A DNA stretch of 9,599 nt, from the NCBI GenBank assembly GCA_051658525.1, contig JBOFMT010000116.1, forward strand, positions 1-9,599. Reading direction: 5' to 3'. This document shows positions 6,858 through 9,599 of the stretch, piece after piece. How positions within the stretch are numbered: position 1 is the stretch's first letter; the number at the start of each line of letters is the position of its first letter. Below the pieces are notes generated by a model. It saw only the letters and a program-made list of their open reading frames with translations, had not been told where the DNA came from and did not search any database. The translations under genes were made by a program, and so were the position numbers. The stretch is from JBOFMT01 sp051658525 (GTDB lineage Bacteria > Bacillota_I > Bacilli_A > Erysipelotrichales > Erysipelotrichaceae).

Positions 6858-6886
6858 ATTATACCAAAATAAGGGATGGATGCAAA
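6858..6886 (-). promoter_or_regulatory. ffh promoter with extended -10
   Basis: The -10 is consensus TATAAT (6858-6863), preceded by TGG in the extended position. The spacer is 17 bases and the -35 is TTTGCA (6881-6886), matching four of six. The predicted start lies about 20 bases ahead of the ffh ATG, so the leader is short. Confidence 0.7.
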
Positions 6887-6946
6887 GAAGGAAAATATAG
6901 CTTGTTGTACCGTTAGATTATGTATGTAACAGAATACAGTAAGCAA

Positions 6947-6974
6947 AGAAAAAAACATACGCAATGTATGTTTT
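6947..6974 (-). terminator. Terminator after the first pilin gene
   Basis: On the minus strand AAAACATAC pairs perfectly with GTATGTTTT around the loop ATTGC and runs into TTTCTTTG. The upstream arm overlaps the stop codon of the pilin gene. It separates the array from ffh. Confidence 0.82.
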
Positions 6975-7335
6975 AGTCTACAATTAAGATTTCACAAACA
7001 CCGTTTTCACCCAAGGCTTTATATTTGATATTGGACCCTTTTGATTCAAACCAAATCTTACCTTGCCCATCAGAGTGGAAGGTATTTTGATGCCATAACT
7101 GATCGATGATGTCCGGATTAGCTTGGAGTGTAGTATTCATTATTTCCGCTTCTACATATGCTGCTTGATATACCGTACAAAAAGAAGCTGCTTCAGAATG
7201 CGCTCTTGTGTTACTAGCTTTTGCTACATAACCAGTAAAGGATGGAATCATGATCACTGCAAGCACACCTAAAATAGCAATGACTACAATAAGCTCAACA
7301 AGTGTAAATCCTTTTTTCTTATTCTTTTTATTCAT
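6973..7335 (-). CDS. Prepilin-like protein 1 (type IV pilin/pseudopilin N-terminus)
   Basis: This is a 120-residue type IV pilin-like protein. The lysine-rich leader ends KKKG, with cleavage predicted before Phe10; FTLVE with Glu at mature residue 5 follows, then a hydrophobic helix to about residue 30 that anchors the precursor and packs in the pilus core. Cys53 (mature 44) in SFCTVYQAAY and Cys114 near the C-terminus are the only cysteines and could form a disulfide. The ATG at 7335 is chosen because AGAGGGG precedes it; an ATG nine codons earlier contains that site. It has its own promoter region and terminator. Its C-terminal half (ending YKALGENGVCEI) resembles that of the next gene (YKAIGNNGSCSV). 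Whether it builds a pilus, a secretion pseudopilus or a DNA-uptake fibre cannot be told. Confidence 0.88.
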   Translation of the reverse strand: MNKKNKKKGFTLVELIVVIAILGVLAVIMIPSFTGYVAKASNTRAHSEAASFCTVYQAAYVEAEIMNTTLQANPDIIDQLWHQNTFHSDGQGKIWFESKGSNIKYKALGENGVCEILIVD

Positions 7336-7392
7336 ATGTTCCCCTCTTTCTTTTTCATTCAAATCTTCAAATACACATTAAAATAATTATTT

Positions 7393-7401
7393 AGTATATC
7401 A
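7393..7401 (-). promoter_or_regulatory. Extended -10 promoter of prepilin gene 1
   Basis: TGATATACT combines TGn with a -10 of TATACT, and the preceding AAAAAGATTG is shared, with one gap, with the region upstream of the gene starting at 9000. No convincing -35 is present 16-18 bases upstream, so an activator may be needed. The predicted leader is about 50 bases. Confidence 0.5.
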
Positions 7402-7464
7402 CAATCTTTTTCATCATATCATATCCATTTTTGCGCTTGTAGTAGGTATAACACAAACTCCCCA

Positions 7465-7476
7465 ACAATAGTCCAA
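7465..7476 (-). promoter_or_regulatory. TTGGACTATTGT element upstream of prepilin gene 1
   Basis: The element begins 78 bases ahead of the -10, against 58 bases in two other pilin upstream regions. It lies within TGTTGG-ACTAT-TGTTGG, a direct repeat with an 11-base period, about one helical turn. The likely reading is a binding site for an activator; this is inference. Confidence 0.4.
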
Positions 7477-7507
7477 CATTTTTTTTGAAATTCACCATAT
7501 TCTTAGA

Positions 7508-7540
7508 TAAAGAAAAAGAACATTTCAACAAAGAAATGTC
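7508..7540 (-). terminator. Terminator after the second pilin gene
   Basis: On the minus strand ACATTTC pairs with GAAATGT around a six-base loop and is followed by TCTTTTTCTTT. It begins two bases beyond the stop codon. Confidence 0.75.
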
Positions 7541-7541
7541 C

Positions 7542-7892
7542 TCAGAGAATCGTTACACTGCAACTACCGTTGTTTCCAATTGCCTTATACGTTTTCGTAG
7601 CACCTGATTTTGTGTACGTATAACCTTCTATTTCAATATGAAATTTCCCATGAAATCCAAGACCATCAATAATATGCGCTAGTTCCATATCACCAAACAA
7701 TGCTTGATCGACATAGGCAACTTCATAAGCAGAACAAAACGATTGGACTTCCGTTTGTGCACTAGCATCTTTCGATTTAGCCACATAACCTGTAAATGCT
7801 GGTACCATGATGACAGCCAATACTGCAAGTACAGCGATTACTACAATTAATTCAACTAATGTAAATCCTTTTTTATTTTTAACTTTATTCAT
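7542..7892 (-). CDS. Prepilin-like protein 2
   Basis: This 116-residue paralogue has a leader ending NKKG, cleavage predicted before Phe10, Glu at mature residue 5, and a hydrophobic helix that reads VLAVLAVIMV where the others have ILGVLAVIM. Cys53 (mature 44) in SFCSAYEVAY and Cys111 near the end form the conserved pair. The C-terminal half shares an IDGLGF segment and a YTYT strand with prepilin 3 (LDGLGY, YTFT). GGGAGA about seven bases before the ATG supports the start. Its upstream region lacks a clear TTGGACT element, so it may be regulated differently from its neighbours. Confidence 0.88.
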   Translation of the reverse strand: MNKVKNKKGFTLVELIVVIAVLAVLAVIMVPAFTGYVAKSKDASAQTEVQSFCSAYEVAYVDQALFGDMELAHIIDGLGFHGKFHIEIEGYTYTKSGATKTYKAIGNNGSCSVTIL

Positions 7893-7988
7893 TCAATTTC
7901 TCCCAACACCCCAAAATATAGAAACATATTACAATGTTGATACAAATAAGTAATGTATCTTTTTTTCTATTATATCTTATATCTAATT

Positions 7989-8017
7989 ATTCTATGCTAT
8001 TTTCTTATAATTAACAA
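7989..8017 (-). promoter_or_regulatory. Possible promoter of prepilin gene 2
   Basis: The -35 is TTGTTA (8012-8017), the spacer is 17 bases and the -10 is TAGAAT (7989-7994). The leader would be about 90 bases and contains two small potential hairpins, GATACA/TGTATC and AACAT/ATGTT. A second TATAAT without a -35 lies at 7969-7974. Confidence 0.4.
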
Positions 8018-8025
8018 TGGACATG

Positions 8026-8051
8026 TAAAAAAACACACCTTTCAGTGTGTT
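8026..8051 (-). terminator. Terminator after the third pilin gene
   Basis: On the minus strand AACACAC pairs with GTGTGTT around the loop TGAAAG, and the 3' arm continues into a seven-T run. It lies eight bases beyond the stop codon. Confidence 0.8.
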
Positions 8052-8059
8052 AATTTGAC

Positions 8060-8410
8060 TTAAGGAGCTACGGTACAGTTTGCACCATTCCCAGTTCCTG
8101 TATGTGCTACAGAACCTTGTGCAGTGAACGTATAAACATTACCCACAATTGTATATTCATCTGATTTATATCCTAAACCATCTAAAGCCGAAGTGATTGA
8201 TACAGATGTTGATGCTTGTGATTCTGCATAAGCTGCTTGATATGCTGTACACCATGATTTAACATCCGCTTTAGCGCTTGCATCTTTTGCTTTCGCAACA
8301 TATCCAGTGAATGCAGGTACCATAATTACCGCTAATACACCTAAGATTGCAATTACTACAATTAATTCAACTAACGTAAATCCTTTTTTGTTTTTCAACA
8401 TTTTTTTCAT
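8060..8410 (-). CDS. Prepilin-like protein 3
   Basis: This 116-residue paralogue opens MKKMLKNKKG, with cleavage predicted before Phe11 and the FTLVE motif following. After the hydrophobic helix come TGYVAKAKDASAK, then WCTAYQAAYA with Cys54 (mature 44), and a small Ser/Thr/Gly-rich C-terminal domain with Cys112 four residues from the end. The strong site AAGGGGAG lies about seven bases before the ATG. The upstream region and N-terminal coding sequence are closely related to those of prepilin gene 4, which points to a fairly recent duplication, yet the C-terminal half groups with prepilins 1 and 2. Confidence 0.88.
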   Translation of the reverse strand: MKKMLKNKKGFTLVELIVVIAILGVLAVIMVPAFTGYVAKAKDASAKADVKSWCTAYQAAYAESQASTSVSITSALDGLGYKSDEYTIVGNVYTFTAQGSVAHTGTGNGANCTVAP

Positions 8411-8477
8411 TGTTTTCTCCCCTTTTTCCTTTAGCTAGGCCGAATTTATTTCTTTTATTCAGCATATCTATATATAA

Positions 8478-8486
8478 AGAATACCA
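8478..8486 (-). promoter_or_regulatory. Extended -10 promoter of prepilin gene 3
   Basis: TGGTATTCT gives TGn plus a -10 of TATTCT. The roughly 37 bases covering it, from AAAGAGAATG to ATATGCT, align without gaps to the region upstream of the gene starting at 9000, with about 29 identical positions. No good -35 is seen. Confidence 0.5.
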
Positions 8487-8529
8487 TCATTCTCTTTGTT
8501 TATGTAATGCATGTTGCACAATATAAATT

Positions 8530-8541
8530 ACAAGAGTCCAA
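8530..8541 (-). promoter_or_regulatory. TTGGACTCTTGT element upstream of prepilin gene 3
   Basis: The element differs by one base from the copies at 7465-7476 and 106-117. It begins 58 bases ahead of the -10, the same distance as the related AAGGACTGATGT upstream of prepilin gene 4. Function is inferred from recurrence and spacing. Confidence 0.4.
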
Positions 8542-8584
8542 CAAATTGCATAAAGTACTCAATTCAAACAAATTTCAACACTAG

Positions 8585-8617
8585 AAAAAAAACTATGACG
8601 TTCACACATACATAGTC
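8585..8617 (-). terminator. Terminator after the fourth pilin gene
   Basis: On the minus strand ACTATG pairs with CATAGT around a larger loop of about 14 bases, and the 3' arm ends in eight T. The stem is short, so it is weaker than the other terminators in the array. Confidence 0.6.
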
Positions 8618-8637
8618 TCTTTTTACGAAATTAATAA

Positions 8638-9000
8638 TTATTGATTAACTGTACACTTTGAACCGCTAATATCAACAGAAACAGATCCAGTTAACGTTAC
8701 TCCTTGAGCCAATGTACTCTTCGGTGATTTAGTATTTTCAATTGTTGGCAATGTTTGAATACCATTTTGTGTTGATGTTGTAATTACCCAAGTATCAGTT
8801 CCTGCATTAACATCTGCATAAGCAGCTTGATAAGCTGTACACCAAGATTTTGCACTTGAAACTTCTTTTGAAACTTTTGCTTTTGCAACATAACCCGTGA
8901 ATGCTGGAACCATAATTACAGCTAATACCCCTAAAATAGCAATTACAACGATTAACTCAACTAGCGTAAACCCTTTTTTGTTTTTCATCATTTTTTTCAT
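8638..9000 (-). CDS. Prepilin-like protein 4
   Basis: This 120-residue paralogue opens MKKMMKNKKG, with cleavage predicted before Phe11, then FTLVE and the shared hydrophobic helix. SWCTAYQAAYADVNAGTD carries Cys54 (mature 44), and Cys116 lies four residues from the end in SKCTVNQ. The C-terminal half is Thr/Ser-rich and resembles prepilin 5 (AGTD/AGLD, LPTIENTKS/LPTITSTKT), so these two form a subgroup distinct from prepilins 1-3. AAGGGGAG about seven bases before the ATG supports the start. It appears monocistronic. Confidence 0.88.
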   Translation of the reverse strand: MKKMMKNKKGFTLVELIVVIAILGVLAVIMVPAFTGYVAKAKVSKEVSSAKSWCTAYQAAYADVNAGTDTWVITTSTQNGIQTLPTIENTKSPKSTLAQGVTLTGSVSVDISGSKCTVNQ

Positions 9001-9071
9001 TGTGTTCTCCCCTTTTTTATTTTATAGGTACGGCGTAGCATCTCAGAGATATACAGCATACCTTTATAATA

Positions 9072-9080
9072 AGGATATCA
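9072..9080 (-). promoter_or_regulatory. Extended -10 promoter of prepilin gene 4
   Basis: TGATATCCT gives TGn plus a -10 of TATCCT, preceded by AAAAAGAATCG. The arrangement matches the promoters proposed for the genes starting at 8410 and 7335. A diverged element, AAGGACTGATGT (9124-9135), begins 58 bases upstream. No clear -35 is seen. Confidence 0.45.
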
Positions 9081-9219
9081 CGATTCTTTTTATAGAACTA
9101 TTGCGAAATGCACAACAAAAATAACATCAGTCCTTCGTAATGACTACACTTCCACAATGAAAAATATTGGAATACCATTTTATCAATTAGTGTTTTTAGC
9201 TCCTAATTAGTTTTAGAGT

Positions 9220-9247
9220 AAAAAAAGGAATGCATTTTGGCACCCCT
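9220..9247 (-). terminator. Terminator after the fifth pilin gene
   Basis: On the minus strand AGGGGTGC pairs with GCATTCCT around the loop CAAAAT, using two G-U pairs, and is followed by a seven-T run. The G-U pairs mean it folds well only in the minus-strand transcript, in keeping with the gene direction. Confidence 0.75.
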
Positions 9248-9266
9248 AATTATATTAAGTAATTGA

Positions 9267-9599
9267 TTAATTTGACGATGAAACTGAGCAAGTACCATCT
9301 AAAATGACAACTTGTACACCTACAAGATCTACTGCACTAATTAAAGTTCCTGTCTTGGTACTTGTAATAGTAGGCAATTTCGAAATAGTTCCATTTGAAG
9401 GTAAAGAATAAGAATCCAAACCAGCTTTATCATCCGCATATGCTGCTTGGTAAGCAGTACAGTATGATTTCGCATTTGCAACATTCTTTGAATTATTCGC
9501 TTTTTGAACATATCCTGTAAATGCTGGTACCATAATTACTGCTAAAACACCTAGAATTGCAATAACAACAATCAACTCAACTAACGTAAACCCTTTTTT
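9267..9599 (-). CDS. Prepilin-like protein 5 (N-terminus beyond the window)
   Basis: The last 110 codons are visible. The reading frame stays open to the right edge and begins KKGFTLVEL, so only the first part of the leader peptide is missing. After the hydrophobic helix come TGYVQKANNS, SYCTAYQAAYADD with the cysteine at mature residue 44, and a C-terminal half like that of prepilin 4, ending DGTCSVSSSN with the second cysteine. The partner cysteine position, leader and helix place it firmly in the same family. Further copies may lie to the right of the window. Confidence 0.87.
   Translation of the reverse strand, partial: KKGFTLVELIVVIAILGVLAVIMVPAFTGYVQKANNSKNVANAKSYCTAYQAAYADDKAGLDSYSLPSNGTISKLPTITSTKTGTLISAVDLVGVQVVILDGTCSVSSSN

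Noticed and set aside
6973..7335. Identification of the first pilin as ComGC
   Set aside because: The leader and helix are generic prepilin features. No ComG neighbours are present and the tail gives no specific match.
8897..9124. Plus-strand open frame of 75 codons
   Set aside because: It is antisense to the hydrophobic helix of prepilin 4 and its upstream region; the hydrophobic appearance comes from the reverse of the pilin sequence.
8638..9599. Repeated N-terminal coding segments taken as a CRISPR array or insertion sequence repeats
   Set aside because: The repeats are in-frame pilin leaders spaced by whole genes; there are no short regular spacers, transposase or terminal inverted repeats.

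Overview
The window is a low-GC bacterial chromosome segment, probably from a Firmicute and possibly an Erysipelotrichia-like lineage. Every supported gene lies on the minus strand, so the biological order runs from the right edge to the left. The organism call rests on three things: the gene order matches the Bacillus block ffh-rpsP-ylqC-rimM-trmD-rplS-ylqF-rnhB; ribosome binding sites are strong GGAGG/AGGGG types; and promoters follow TTGACA/TATAAT. The genus is inference.

Right part (about 6950-9599): a tandem array of five small prepilin-like genes, the rightmost cut by the window edge. Each has its own upstream region and its own intrinsic terminator, so each looks monocistronic. All share a type III (prepilin) leader ending KKG|FTLVE, almost the same hydrophobic helix, a cysteine at mature residue 44 and a second cysteine near the C-terminus; the C-terminal halves vary. 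No prepilin peptidase, assembly ATPase or platform protein is in the window. Three of the four visible upstream regions share an extended -10 and a TTGGACT-like element at a related distance.

Middle part (about 3530-6890): ffh with its own promoter, then rpsP with a near-consensus promoter, khpA, rimM and trmD, tightly packed. A hairpin with a T-run lies between khpA and rimM, and a strong terminator overlaps the trmD stop. These genes serve protein targeting, the 30S subunit, RNA binding, 16S maturation and tRNA m1G37 methylation.

Left part (1-3530): a family 2 glycosyltransferase forms its own transcription unit between trmD and rplS. Next come rplS with a structured leader and terminator, then lepB-rbgA-rnhB with overlapping ends. 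At the far left the first 14 codons of another gene run off the edge, preceded by a further copy of the TTGGACTATTGT element seen upstream of a pilin gene.

Compared with Bacillus subtilis as remembered, ylxM and ylqD are absent, lepB and the glycosyltransferase are inserted, and the pilin array occupies the place upstream of ffh. No tRNA, rRNA, CRISPR array or insertion sequence was seen. No gene-free stretch exceeds 300 bases.
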